Assembly: GCF_003667505.1 (NCBI RefSeq)
Contig: NZ_RCVJ01000070.1
Span: 1-64,000 of the forward strand
Origin: Micromonospora sp. BL4
GTDB taxonomy: Bacteria; Actinomycetota; Actinomycetes; Mycobacteriales; Micromonosporaceae
DNA length: 64,000 bases
Direction of reading: 5' to 3'
Position 1 is the first letter of the stretch. Each line of letters starts with the position of its first letter. Shown here piece by piece: positions 31,515 to 39,937 of the stretch. The notes beneath the pieces were generated by a model. It saw only the letters and a list, made by a program, of their open reading frames with translations, had not been told where the DNA came from and ran no database searches. The position numbers and the translations under genes were made by a program.

Positions 31515-32012
31515 CTACGCGGCGGTCAGTGCCCGCGCGCCCAGCCGGGCGCGTGAACCACCGGACGGAGCGGCGGTACGCGGACCGGGGCGCGAGCCAC
31601 CGGCGGTGGCCATCGTGCCGACGTGCAGGACCGACCCGCTCTCGGTCGGCTCCCGGTGCAGGACCAGCCCGCCGGTGCGTGGGCCCACCAGCAGGGTGGC
31701 GTTGCCGGTGTCGTGGCGGGCCACCTCGACCCGCTCGAGTCGGGTCAGCATCGCCCGCGGTGTGACCGGCAGGCGGGGCTCGACGCGGCGCATGTCGTCG
31801 CGGGCCTCACCGAGCAGGTCGGAGAGGCTGATGCCGAGCGCCCGGCAGATCGCCGCGAGCACCTCCGAGGAGGCCTCCTTGCGGCCCCGCTCGACCTCCG
31901 ACAGGTACGGCACGGACACGCCGGCCGACTGGGCCACCTCGCGCAGCGTGCGGCCCTGACGCTGACGGTGGCGGCGCAGCACTCCGCCGATCACTCGTCG
32001 CAGCAACGACAT
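31515..32012 (-). CDS. PopR/ClgR-like XRE-family activator of clp genes
   Basis: A 165-residue regulator from ATG 32012. The N-terminus MSLLRRVIGGVLRRHRQRQG followed by RTLREVAQSAGVSVPYLSEV and ERGRKEASSEVLAAICRALG is the helix-turn-helix shared by ClgR and PopR, activators of clpP genes in actinobacteria. It ends in two alanines (GARALTAA); in PopR a terminal Ala-Ala makes the protein a ClpP1P2 substrate, so loss of ClpP1P2 stabilises the activator. Two matching boxes lie just downstream, before clpP, which favours PopR over ClgR. An in-frame start at 32393 would add 127 non-homologous residues and is rejected. Confidence 0.85.
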   Translation of the reverse strand: MSLLRRVIGGVLRRHRQRQGRTLREVAQSAGVSVPYLSEVERGRKEASSEVLAAICRALGISLSDLLGEARDDMRRVEPRLPVTPRAMLTRLERVEVARHDTGNATLLVGPRTGGLVLHREPTESGSVLHVGTMATAGGSRPGPRTAAPSGGSRARLGARALTAA

Positions 32013-32465
32013 GCGGGCCTCACTCTCGCGGTCGTCGGCCGGGGACACCCCCATCATGCCTGTTGCCGGCCGTGCTGGCCGCCCGGTACGGGCCCGCGCC
32101 GAGTCGCCGGCGCGGGCCCGCAGCCTCATCGGCGCAGGTGGGTGTGCCATTCGGCCGGTTCGGGCACGAGCGTGACCGCCCCGAACAGGGCCCGGGTGCC
32201 GCCAGCGGGCAGCAGCGCGTGGTCGTCGATCGCCACGGTCGCCCCGTCGACGTCGTACACGGTCAGCGACTCGTTGCCACCCTGCCCGCCGAACCGCGCC
32301 GGGTGCCCGTCGACCGTGGTGTTCGGGTCGACGGTTCGTCGCTGTCGCCCGGTAGTCGGGCCCGGTGCCGTGATCGGTTGCCCGGTCGGCCACCCCGGGC
32401 CGGTGGTTGCGCCGTACCGGCTATGTTGTGGGCGTGCAGGCGACGGTGGCGGAGCAGGTCCGACG
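32013..32465. other. 453-base gap with minus-strand coding-like fragment
   Basis: Region between the PopR-like gene and the K+ channel. It holds the possible gene fragment listed at 32126-32400 and promoters for the two divergent genes. Nothing else was recognised. Confidence 0.45.
32126..32400 (-). pseudogene. possible gene fragment, N-terminus not found
   Basis: On the minus strand a frame ending at TGA 32126-32128 reads TVDPNTTVDGHPARFGGQ, then NESLTVYDVDGATVAIDDHA, LLPAGGTRALFGAVTLVPEP and AEWHTHLRR. Residue composition and codon use look like a real beta-rich protein end, but upstream the frame turns into Pro/Gly/Arg sequence and no ATG or GTG with an RBS is present; the first in-frame GTG gives only about 45 residues. 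It may be a truncated gene or a short protein with an unusual start. No family recognised. Confidence 0.35.
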
Positions 32466-33479
32466 GTGATCCATTTCCCTGCGCAGCGCCGGGGCCCGCT
32501 GAGCGCGCTGAGCCTACGGCTGGCCGCCGCCCTGGGCCTGGTCCTGGCCGTGGTCAGCGCGGTCTACCTGGACCGGGACGGCTACCGCGACGTCAACGAG
32601 GACGGCCTGACGCTGCTCGACTGCTTCTACTACGCGGTCGTCTCGCTCTCCACCACCGGCTACGGCGACATCACCCCGGCCGCGCAGTCGGCCCGGCTGG
32701 TCAACGTCCTCTTCGTCACGCCCGCCCGGGTGCTCTTCCTGATCATCCTGGTCGGCACCACCCTGGAAGTCCTGACCGAGCAGTACCGGACCGGCCGTCG
32801 CCTGTCGCGGTGGAGGAGAACCGTGAAGGACCACGTCATCATCTGCGGCTACGGCACCAAGGGCCGCAGCGCGGTCTCCGCCCTGATGGAGAACGGCCTG
32901 GACCGGTCGAGGATCGTGGTGGTGGAGCGCAGCACCGCCGCCCTGCGGCAGGCCACCTCGGCCGGGCTGGTCGCCATCGAGGGCTCGGCGACCCGGTCGT
33001 CGGTGCTCAACGAGGCGCACGTACGGAACGCGAAGGCCGTGATCATCGCGACCGACAGTGATGACGCGTCGGTGCTTGTCGCGCTGACCGTACGGCAGCT
33101 CACCGCCGGTCAGGTCCGCATCATCGCGGCCGCCCGGGAGGCGGAGAACGCCCCGCTGCTCAAGCAGAGCGGCGCGCACCACGTGATCGTCTCCTCGGCC
33201 ACCGCGGGTCGCCTGCTCGGTCTCTCCACCTCGGCGCCGCCGCTCATCGACGTGGTGGAGGACCTGCTCACCCCGGGTCAGGGCATGGCGCTGGCGATGC
33301 GTTCGGCGGAGCGGGACGAGGTGGGTCGTTCGCCCCGTGAGCTGGAATCCCTGGTCATCGCCCTGGTGCGGCGAGGCAAGGTGGTCACCCTGGCCGACCG
33401 GGCCGGCGCGGTGATCGAGACCGGCGACATGCTGGTGCACGTCCGCGACGACCGCCCCCAGTCGACCTCGGCGGTCTGA
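32466..33479 (+). CDS. K+ channel with RCK (TrkA-N) domain
   Basis: A 337-residue two-TM potassium channel with a cytoplasmic regulator. The start is GTG 32466 (MIHFPAQRRGPLSAL) with GGAG about 11 bases upstream. TM1 is LRLAAALGLVLAVVSAVYL, the selectivity filter TTGYGD is at residues 63-68, and TM2 is LFLIILVGTTLEVLTE. The RCK Rossmann domain begins HVIICGYGTKGRSAVSALM with the nucleotide-binding glycines, and a TrkA-C-like region closes the protein (LVIALVRRGKVVTLADRAG). It should pass K+ under control of a nucleotide or ion ligand. It is divergent from the popR-like gene and convergent with the MarR gene. Confidence 0.88.
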   Translation: MIHFPAQRRGPLSALSLRLAAALGLVLAVVSAVYLDRDGYRDVNEDGLTLLDCFYYAVVSLSTTGYGDITPAAQSARLVNVLFVTPARVLFLIILVGTTLEVLTEQYRTGRRLSRWRRTVKDHVIICGYGTKGRSAVSALMENGLDRSRIVVVERSTAALRQATSAGLVAIEGSATRSSVLNEAHVRNAKAVIIATDSDDASVLVALTVRQLTAGQVRIIAAAREAENAPLLKQSGAHHVIVSSATAGRLLGLSTSAPPLIDVVEDLLTPGQGMALAMRSAERDEVGRSPRELESLVIALVRRGKVVTLADRAGAVIETGDMLVHVRDDRPQSTSAV

Positions 33480-33501
33480 GCCGCCCGTCGCAGCAGCGGC
33501 G

Positions 33502-33990
33502 TCAGCGGTTGTCGGCGGGCGACGTGTCCTCCAGGATCACCGCTTCGCAGGCGATCGTCGTCCCGCTGGCAGCCCGCCGGAGCAGTTGGTAGAGCGTCTC
33601 CCGTGCGTCGGGTTCCAGTGCCCCCAACACCTCGTTCTCGGCGGTGGCGAGGGCGCACTCGGCCTCGTTGAGGCGTTTTGCCCCGTCATCGGTCAGTTCG
33701 ACGACATGCCGGCGGCGATCCTCGGGCGAGCGCCGCCGCTCGATCAGCTGCATCGACTCAAGGTCGTTGAGCAGCCCGACGATGTTGGTGCCGTCCATGG
33801 ACAGGGTGCTGGCGAGCGCCTGTTGGCTGGTGCCGCCGCCGTCCCGCAACACGGTGAGCGCGACCAGATGCCGGGGCCGCAGGCCGAGCGGCGTCAGCAC
33901 CGACTCGGACCGCAGCCGCATGCGCCGGGCCAGATGGTCCAGCAGCGGGCCTGAGCGGTGCTCCGAGGAGTCGAGCGGCGCGGCGGACAT
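33502..33990 (-). CDS. MarR-family transcriptional regulator
   Basis: A 162-residue winged-helix regulator from ATG 33990. LGLRPRHLVALTVLRDGGGT, SQQALASTLSMDGTNIVGLL, NDLESMQLIERRRSPEDRRR and HVVELTDDGAKRLNEAE give the full MarR wHTH with the wing. MarR dimers normally repress a nearby gene and release on binding phenolic or oxidising ligands. It is divergent from the azoreductase at 34073, with 82 bases between them, so control of that enzyme is likely. A longer in-frame start at 34269 overlaps the azoreductase and is rejected. Confidence 0.85.
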   Translation of the reverse strand: MSAAPLDSSEHRSGPLLDHLARRMRLRSESVLTPLGLRPRHLVALTVLRDGGGTSQQALASTLSMDGTNIVGLLNDLESMQLIERRRSPEDRRRHVVELTDDGAKRLNEAECALATAENEVLGALEPDARETLYQLLRRAASGTTIACEAVILEDTSPADNR

Positions 33991-34027
33991 GTGACCCAGT
34001 CTACCGAGCCCGGGGAACATCGGCCTG

Positions 34028-34037
34028 CTATAAATAG
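34028..34037. promoter_or_regulatory. CTATAAATAG dyad in MarR/azoreductase promoter
   Basis: A short AT-rich dyad (CTAT-AA-ATAG) lies between the divergent MarR gene and the azoreductase gene, 36 bases upstream of the latter. It may be a -10 region, part of the MarR operator, or both. The half-sites are short. Confidence 0.35.
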
Positions 34038-34072
34038 TTGGTGCTGCATAGACGATCTCCGGAAGGGAAATA

Positions 34073-34717
34073 ATGTATCTCCTGCATATCGACTCGAGTA
34101 TCCGCGGTGAGTGGTCCGTCAGCCGACGGCTCACCGCCCGCGCCGTCGCCGTCTGGCAGGCGGCCCACCCCGACGGCCGCGTGACGTACCGGGACCTGGG
34201 CACCGAGCCGCTGCCGCACCTGGACGCGGCCGGCGGCCTGGCCCGGATGACGCCCCCCGACCAGCACACCCCTGCGCAGCGCGAATCCTGGGAGCTCAGC
34301 GAGCAGCTGGTCCACGAGGTGAAGCAGGCCGACGTGGTGCTGCTCGGGCTGCCGCTCTACAACTACGGCGCGCCCAGCAGCGTCAAGGCCTGGGTCGACC
34401 ACCTGATCGTGCCGGGCCTGGCGTACGACCCGGCGTCCATGGAGGGGCTGCTCGGCGGGCGGGAATTCGTCGTGCTGGCCACCCGTGGTGGCGGCTACGG
34501 CGAGGGCACGCCTCGCAACGGCTGGGACCACGCCGAGCCGTGGCTTCCGCACGGACTCTCGCAGACCGGCCTGGAGCCGCGCTTCATCAGCACCGAGCTG
34601 ACACTCGCCCCGTCGGTCCCGGCGATGGCCGAACTGATCCCACTGCACGAGGCGAGCCTCGCGGCAACCGAGAAGGAGATCGACAACCTCTGGCTGCCGG
34701 CCTCCGCGCAGCGCTGA
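34073..34717 (+). CDS. azoR: FMN-dependent NADH-azoreductase / quinone reductase
   Basis: A 214-residue flavodoxin-fold enzyme that reduces azo dyes or quinones with NAD(P)H by two-electron transfer. The N-terminus MYLLHIDSSIRGEWSVSRRL fits the phosphate-binding loop of AzoR proteins (S-x-x-x-S-x-S-R), and GLPLYNYGAPSSVKAWVDHL is the FMN-binding signature. LATRGGGYGEGTP corresponds to the second flavin loop. ATG 34073 follows GGAAGGG. The divergent MarR regulator suggests induction by electrophilic quinones. Two hairpins follow the gene. Confidence 0.85.
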   Translation: MYLLHIDSSIRGEWSVSRRLTARAVAVWQAAHPDGRVTYRDLGTEPLPHLDAAGGLARMTPPDQHTPAQRESWELSEQLVHEVKQADVVLLGLPLYNYGAPSSVKAWVDHLIVPGLAYDPASMEGLLGGREFVVLATRGGGYGEGTPRNGWDHAEPWLPHGLSQTGLEPRFISTELTLAPSVPAMAELIPLHEASLAATEKEIDNLWLPASAQR

Positions 34718-34737
34718 CCGGAGCTTCCCGTTCGGAC

Positions 34738-34773
34738 GGTGGCTGGCCGTTCCGCATCGAAAGGCCAGCCACC
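34738..34773 (+). terminator. stem-loop after azoreductase gene
   Basis: GGTGGCTGGCC and GGCCAGCCACC form a perfect 11-base stem with a 14-base loop, starting 20 bases after the azoreductase stop. There is no T tract. Confidence 0.6.
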
Positions 34774-34880
34774 GCCCCTCCGGCACCCACGTTCGACTGG
34801 CCGGAGGCTGCCAACGCGCAGATCGCACGTGCTCCCGCCGATGATCCTTCGAGCTGCACGATTCGACCCCTAGGCTGAGC

Positions 34881-34907
34881 GAAGCTCCTCTATTTGGAGC
34901 TTCTTTC
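34881..34907 (+). terminator. intrinsic terminator with short T tract
   Basis: GAAGCTCC and GGAGCTTC pair around a TCTATTT loop and are followed by TTTCG. This AT-containing hairpin is unusual for the window and lies 160 bases after the azoreductase, so it may end a longer transcript or an unrecognised small RNA. Confidence 0.55.
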
Positions 34908-35125
34908 GTGCCGGGATGCTTGCTACGGTGTGGCGGCTTGGAACTGCCAATGGGGTCGCCGTAGCGAGTGTTCGGCGCGGTGTCGTTGGCGCAGGCACGA
35001 CGGGGGCAACACTTTTCGCACGGGGCCATCGCTCCCGGCGTCGATCGTGGTCTTTCCGTCCGGTCGGACGCATCTCATCCGGGCCGTTCCGAGCGCCTCG
35101 TTAATCGAACGACGGGAAGCAATCA

Positions 35126-36943
35126 GTGGCTGAAGTGGCAACATCCGCAGGAGCCCGACGGCGGTGGTACGCCGGTGTCGTGGCGGCCCTCGCTCTCACG
35201 GGCGCAGCGGCCGTCGCACCCGCGACCAGTGCTCAGGCCGCCCCCACCGGGGGTGGCGTGTACGACGCGGCGAGCAGTTCGCAACCGGACCGGTTCAACA
35301 AGCTGCCGAACCTGCGCAAGGGGAAGCTCACGCTTCCCGAGCCGGGTGCCAAGGGCCGGGTGTTCGAGTCCGGCTCGATTGCGTCTCCCAAGGTCTTCCA
35401 GGGAAGCCTGGCGAGCGCCTCCGAGTTTCCGTACATCGTGGGCATCATCACCAGCTTCCAGGAAGATGGGGAGTCCTACTTCTACTGGTGCACCGGCACG
35501 ATCATCGCCCCCAACAAGGTGCTGACGGCCGCGCACTGCACCGCCGACGGGCCCGGCACCACGCGGGTCCTCGCCGGCAAGGACCGGCTGTTCGACAGCA
35601 ACGGTCAGATCATCCCCGGCAGCGGTTACGTCGCCGAGGTCAGCTCGACCTGGACCCACCCGAGCTGGAACATCGCCCAGCAGTACCAGGACCCCTACGC
35701 TCCGATCCTGGACGACGTCTCGGTCCTCACGCTCAAGCAGAACCTGCCCAGCGCGTACACCCCGGTGGCGCTGAGCGCCCAGGGCGACCAGAGCCCGTAC
35801 GCCGCCGGCACCTCGGCCCAGATCGCGGGCTACGGCGTCACCGCGTCGGACGACGCGGTGATGGACAGCCGGTTGCGCAAGGCGACCGTCCCGATGCGGT
35901 CCAACGCGGACTGTGCGGCGGTTGCTGGCACGTTCTACCGCTCCGACCGGATGATCTGTGCCGGTTCGGGCACCGACAACACGCCGAGCAGCGACACCTG
36001 CGGGGGTGACTCGGGAGGTCCGCTGCTCGTCAACGGGGTCCAGGTCGGTATCACCGACTGGGGCTTCGAGCCGTGCGGCTCGTCCCCGGGTTACTACGAG
36101 CGGCTGAGCTACTACAGCAACGCCGTCAAGGCGGACCTGACCCGGCCGAAGCTGATCAACGCCGACTGGTCCGGCGACGGGCACACCGACCTGATCGGTC
36201 GGGACAGCGCGGGCAACCTCCAGCTGTACTACGGCAGCGGCTTCTCCAACGACGGTAGCGGCGGCTTCTACGACAAGAAGAAGATCAACGCGGGGTGGTC
36301 CGGTTTCACCCGGGTCTTCCGGGTCTACAACTGGAACGGCGACAACAAGCCGTCCATCATGGCCATGAAGCCGACCGGTGAGCTGTTCATCTACGACTCC
36401 GACGGCGCGGGCAACTTCGTCGGCGGGGCCCGGAAGATCGGCAGCGGGTGGGCGGGTTTCACCGCTCTCATGGTGACGAACAACTGGCTGGGCAACAACC
36501 GGCCGAGCCTGATGGTCCGCAAGTCCAACGGCGACCTGATCCGCTACACCAGCAACGGTGCGGGCGGCTGGGAGAACCCGTCGGGCACCCGGATCGGCAC
36601 CGGCTGGAACGGATTCAACCTGTTCCTCACCCCGGGCGCCTGGAAGGGTGACGGGCTGGAGGTGCTGATCGGCCGCACCTCCACGGGCGTGCTGAAGATG
36701 TACCAGTCCAACGGCGCGGGCGGCTGGACCAACCCGTCCGGCACCCAGATCGGCAGCGGCTGGGCCAACTACAAGAACATCATGGTTCCGGGGGACTGGA
36801 GCGGCGACAACATGATGGACCTGTTGGGCGTCAACAGCAGCAACCAGATGCGTCTCTACACCACCAACGGCTACGGCCAGTGGCTCGACGCGAGCGGCAA
36901 GGTGATCTCCAGCGGTTGGGGCGGGTTCAACCCGATCTTCTGA
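35126..36943 (+). CDS. secreted trypsin-like protease with FG-GAP/VCBS-like propeller repeats
   Basis: A 605-residue exported protein from GTG 35126. The signal peptide is roughly residues 1-38 (LALTGAAAVAPATSAQA). The S1 chymotrypsin-like domain covers about residues 90-345 with His137 (LTAAHC), Asp197 (DDVSVL) and Ser296 (GGDSGGP). Residues 350-605 form about six repeats of roughly 45 residues with a W-x-G-F or W-S-G-D core (NADWSGDGHTDLIGRDSAGN, GSGWAGFTALM), resembling FG-GAP/VCBS or tachylectin-like beta-propellers that bind surfaces or glycans. The propeller could target the protease to a substrate. It ends before a strong bidirectional terminator. Confidence 0.85.
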   Translation: MAEVATSAGARRRWYAGVVAALALTGAAAVAPATSAQAAPTGGGVYDAASSSQPDRFNKLPNLRKGKLTLPEPGAKGRVFESGSIASPKVFQGSLASASEFPYIVGIITSFQEDGESYFYWCTGTIIAPNKVLTAAHCTADGPGTTRVLAGKDRLFDSNGQIIPGSGYVAEVSSTWTHPSWNIAQQYQDPYAPILDDVSVLTLKQNLPSAYTPVALSAQGDQSPYAAGTSAQIAGYGVTASDDAVMDSRLRKATVPMRSNADCAAVAGTFYRSDRMICAGSGTDNTPSSDTCGGDSGGPLLVNGVQVGITDWGFEPCGSSPGYYERLSYYSNAVKADLTRPKLINADWSGDGHTDLIGRDSAGNLQLYYGSGFSNDGSGGFYDKKKINAGWSGFTRVFRVYNWNGDNKPSIMAMKPTGELFIYDSDGAGNFVGGARKIGSGWAGFTALMVTNNWLGNNRPSLMVRKSNGDLIRYTSNGAGGWENPSGTRIGTGWNGFNLFLTPGAWKGDGLEVLIGRTSTGVLKMYQSNGAGGWTNPSGTQIGSGWANYKNIMVPGDWSGDNMMDLLGVNSSNQMRLYTTNGYGQWLDASGKVISSGWGGFNPIF

Positions 36944-36968
36944 TCGGGGGCTGCGCCACCGCGAACGG

Positions 36969-37003
36969 AAAGGGCCCGCAACCGGATCGGTTGCGGGCCC
37001 TTT
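36969..37003. terminator. strong bidirectional terminator
   Basis: AAAGGGCCCGCAACCG pairs perfectly with CGGTTGCGGGCCCTTT around a GAT loop, giving a 16-base stem with A and T runs at its two ends. It lies 26 bases after the protease stop and 60 bases before the korB stop, so it can serve both convergent transcripts. Confidence 0.9.
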
Positions 37004-37062
37004 CTCGTCGTGTCTCCACCTCCCGGCGGTCGGTCCGGCGCGCTGCGCCGCCGCCGCGAGGG

Positions 37063-38097
37063 TCAGAGGATGGTCCAGGTGTCCCCGCTGCCCAGCAGCC
37101 CGGCGAGCTGCTGCTCGGGGGTCTCGGTGACCTTCGCACGCGCTGCGGCGAGCTGCTCCTGCACCACGCTGTCGTAGGAGGGGCGGTCCACCGAGCGGAA
37201 CACTCCGATCGGGGTGTTCCGCAGGTCCAGGCCGGGCAGCCGGGACAGCGCGAACGCGTACGCCGGGTCGGCCACCGTCGCGTCGTGCACGACGATCTCC
37301 TCCGGGCGGACCGAGCTGGTCTCCCGGACCTCCAGGCCGAACCCGCCCGGGGGGTGCACCACGCAGAACCGGCCGTCGGCGCCGAAGGTGATCGGCTGCC
37401 CGTGCTCCAGGCGGATCAGGTAGTCGTCCCGGGTGGCCGGATCCTTGAGCTGGTCGAACGCCCCGTCGTTGAAGATGTTGCAGTTCTGGTAGATCTCCAC
37501 GAACGCGGAGCCCTGGTGCTCGGCGGCGGCCCGCAACACCGACTGCAGGTGCTTGCGGTCGGAGTCGATGGTCCGACCGACGAAGCTGGCCTCCGCGCCG
37601 AGCGCGAGGGAGAGCGGATTGAACGGGGCGTCCGCCGAACCGGCCGGGGTCGACTTGGTGACCTTTCCGACCTCGGAGGTGGGCGAGTACTGCCCCTTGG
37701 TCAGCCCGTAGATCCGGTTGTTGAACAGCAGGATCTTGAGGTTGACGTTGCGCCGTAGCGCGTGGATCAGGTGGTTGCCGCCGATGGAGAGCGCGTCGCC
37801 GTCACCGGTGACCACCCAGACCGACAGGTCGGGCCGGGACACCGAGAGACCGGTCGCGATCGCCGGGGCGCGGCCGTGGATCGAGTGCATCCCGTACGTG
37901 TTCATGTAGTACGGGAACCGGGAGGAACAGCCGATGCCGGAGACGAAGACGGTCCGCTCCCGGGGAATGTTCAGCTCCGGCATGAACTGCTGGATGGCCG
38001 CCAGGATCGCGTAGTCGCCGCAGCCGGGGCACCAGCGCACCTCCTGGTCGGACTTGAAGTCCTTGGCGGTGAGCTTGAGGGCGACGGGCTCAGACAT
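37063..38097 (-). CDS. korB: 2-oxoacid:ferredoxin oxidoreductase subunit beta (KorB)
   Basis: A 344-residue TPP-binding beta subunit of 2-oxoglutarate (2-oxoacid):ferredoxin oxidoreductase, which decarboxylates 2-oxoglutarate to succinyl-CoA and reduces ferredoxin. Iron-sulfur ligands are suggested by WCPGCGDYAIL and GIGCSS. The TPP/Mg motif is GDGDALSIGGNHLIHALRRN, followed by NNRIYGLTKGQYSPTSE. The start ATG 38097 overlaps the korA stop by 8 bases, so the subunits are coupled. A CoA-independent or alternative substrate within the family cannot be excluded, but the KorAB pair is typical of actinobacteria. Confidence 0.92.
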   Translation of the reverse strand: MSEPVALKLTAKDFKSDQEVRWCPGCGDYAILAAIQQFMPELNIPRERTVFVSGIGCSSRFPYYMNTYGMHSIHGRAPAIATGLSVSRPDLSVWVVTGDGDALSIGGNHLIHALRRNVNLKILLFNNRIYGLTKGQYSPTSEVGKVTKSTPAGSADAPFNPLSLALGAEASFVGRTIDSDRKHLQSVLRAAAEHQGSAFVEIYQNCNIFNDGAFDQLKDPATRDDYLIRLEHGQPITFGADGRFCVVHPPGGFGLEVRETSSVRPEEIVVHDATVADPAYAFALSRLPGLDLRNTPIGVFRSVDRPSYDSVVQEQLAAARAKVTETPEQQLAGLLGSGDTWTIL

Positions 38098-39937
38098 TCT
38101 TCAGCACCTCTTCCAGCGTCGTCTCCAGCTCCGTGGACGTGAACGGCAGGCCGCGGACCTGGTTGTAGCTGATGGCGTCGACCAGGTAGCGGGCCCGGAT
38201 GACGTGGGCGAGCTGGCCCAGGTTCATCTCCGGGATGACCACCCGGTCGTAGGAGCGCAGGACCTCGGCCAGGTTGGCGGGCATCGGGGCCAGGTGCCGC
38301 AGGTGCGCCTGGGCGATGGACAGGCCCCGCTGGCGGAGCTGCCGGCACGCCGCACCGATCGGCCCGTACGTCGAACCCCAGCCGAGCACCAGCACGCGGG
38401 CGTCGCCGTCCGGGTCCTCCACCTCGATGTCCGGCACCGGGATCGTCTCGATCCGGGCCGCCCGGGTGCGCACCATGAAGTCGTGGTTGGCCGGGTCGTA
38501 GGAGATGTCGCCGGTCTTGTCGGCCTTCTCCAGGCCGCCGATCCGGTGCTCCAGACCCGCCGTGCCCGGGATCGCCCACGGCCGGGCCAGGGTCTCCGGG
38601 TCGCGCAGGTAGGGCAGGAAGGTGGTGCCGTCGTCGCCGTTGGGCTTGGTGGCGAACTCCACCCGCAGGTCGGGCAGCGACTCCACGTCGGGCAGCAGCC
38701 ACGGCTCCGAGCCGTTGGCGACGTAGTTGTCGGACAGCAGGATCACCGGAGTGCGGTAGGTCAGCGCGATCCGGGCCGCCTCCAGCGCGGCGAAGAAGCA
38801 GTCCGACGGCGACCGGGGCGCGATCACCGCGACGGGCGCCTCGCCGTGCCGGCCGTAGAGCGCCATGTTGAGGTCGGCCTGCTCGGTCTTGGTCGGCATG
38901 CCCGTGGACGGGCCGGCACGCTGCACGTCCACGATCACCAGCGGCAGCTCCAGCGCCACCGCGAGGGAGATCGTCTCGCTCTTGAGCGCCACGCCGGGGC
39001 CACTGGTGGTGGTCACCCCGAGCGACCCGCCGTACGACGCGCCCAGCGCCGCGCCGACCGCCGCGATCTCATCCTCCGCCTGCATGGTGAGCACGCCGAA
39101 GCGCTTGTGCTTGCTCAGCTCGTGCAGGATGTCCGACGCCGGCGTGATCGGGTACGCGCCGAGGAAGACCGGCAGCCCGGAGCGGACGCCAGCGGCGACC
39201 AGACCCAGCGAGAGCGCCGCGTTGCCGGTGATGTTGCGGTAGGTGCCCGGCGTCATCTTCGCCGGCTTGACCTCGTACCGGACCGCGAAGTCCTCGGTGG
39301 TCTCGCCGAAGTTCCAGCCGGCCTTGAACGCGGCCACGTTCGCCGCGACCAGCTCGGGACGGGCGGCGAACTTGCGCTCCAGGAAGCGCAGCGTCGACTC
39401 GTACGGCCGGGAGTACATCCACGAGAGCAGGCCGAGGGCGAACATGTTCTTCGACCGCTCGGCGTCCTTCTTGGACACGTCGTACGCGGCGAGCGCGCCG
39501 ACGGTCATCGAGGTCAGCGCCACCGGGTGCACGACATACCCGGCCAGCGAGTCGTCGTCCAGTGGGCTGGACTGGTAGCCGACCTTGGCCAGGTTGCGCC
39601 TGGTGAACTCGTCGGTGTTGACGATGATGTCCGCGCCGCGCGGCAGGTCGGCCAGGTTGGCCTTGAGCGCCGCCGGGTTCATCGCCACCAGCACGTTGGG
39701 CGCGTCGCCCGGGGTGAGGATGTCGTAGTCGGCGAAGTGCACCTGGAAGCTCGACACGCCGGGCAGTGTGCCGGCAGGTGCCCGGATCTCCGCGGGGAAG
39801 TTGGGCAGCGTGGAAATGTCGTTGCCGAGCTGCGCCGTCTCCGAGGTGAACCGGTCGCCGGTCAGCTGCATGCCGTCGCCGGAGTCACCGGCGAACCGGA
39901 TGACCACCCGATCGAGTTGACGGATCTGCTTGGTCAC
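38090..39937 (-). CDS. korA: 2-oxoacid:ferredoxin oxidoreductase subunit alpha (KorA)
   Basis: A 615-residue fused gamma-alpha subunit. The N-terminal gamma domain begins RVVIRFAGDSGDGMQLTGDR, then NFPAEIRAPAGTLPGVSSFQ. The alpha domain holds YPITPASDILHELSKHKRFG, EDEIAAVGAALGASYGGSLG and TTTSGPGVALKSE, which are the pyrimidine-binding TPP region of the family. Fusion and length match Mycobacterium KorA. It is the first gene of the korAB operon and has a 375-base upstream region. The enzyme gives an oxygen-tolerant alternative to the 2-oxoglutarate dehydrogenase complex. Confidence 0.92.
   Translation of the reverse strand: MTKQIRQLDRVVIRFAGDSGDGMQLTGDRFTSETAQLGNDISTLPNFPAEIRAPAGTLPGVSSFQVHFADYDILTPGDAPNVLVAMNPAALKANLADLPRGADIIVNTDEFTRRNLAKVGYQSSPLDDDSLAGYVVHPVALTSMTVGALAAYDVSKKDAERSKNMFALGLLSWMYSRPYESTLRFLERKFAARPELVAANVAAFKAGWNFGETTEDFAVRYEVKPAKMTPGTYRNITGNAALSLGLVAAGVRSGLPVFLGAYPITPASDILHELSKHKRFGVLTMQAEDEIAAVGAALGASYGGSLGVTTTSGPGVALKSETISLAVALELPLVIVDVQRAGPSTGMPTKTEQADLNMALYGRHGEAPVAVIAPRSPSDCFFAALEAARIALTYRTPVILLSDNYVANGSEPWLLPDVESLPDLRVEFATKPNGDDGTTFLPYLRDPETLARPWAIPGTAGLEHRIGGLEKADKTGDISYDPANHDFMVRTRAARIETIPVPDIEVEDPDGDARVLVLGWGSTYGPIGAACRQLRQRGLSIAQAHLRHLAPMPANLAEVLRSYDRVVIPEMNLGQLAHVIRARYLVDAISYNQVRGLPFTSTELETTLEEVLKNV

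Larger units (their letters stand above)
34718..35125. other. 408-base gap with two terminators and protease promoter
   Basis: Apart from the two stem-loops listed at 34738-34773 and 34881-34907, this gap holds only the upstream region of the secreted protease at 35126. No gene is supported. Confidence 0.5.
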
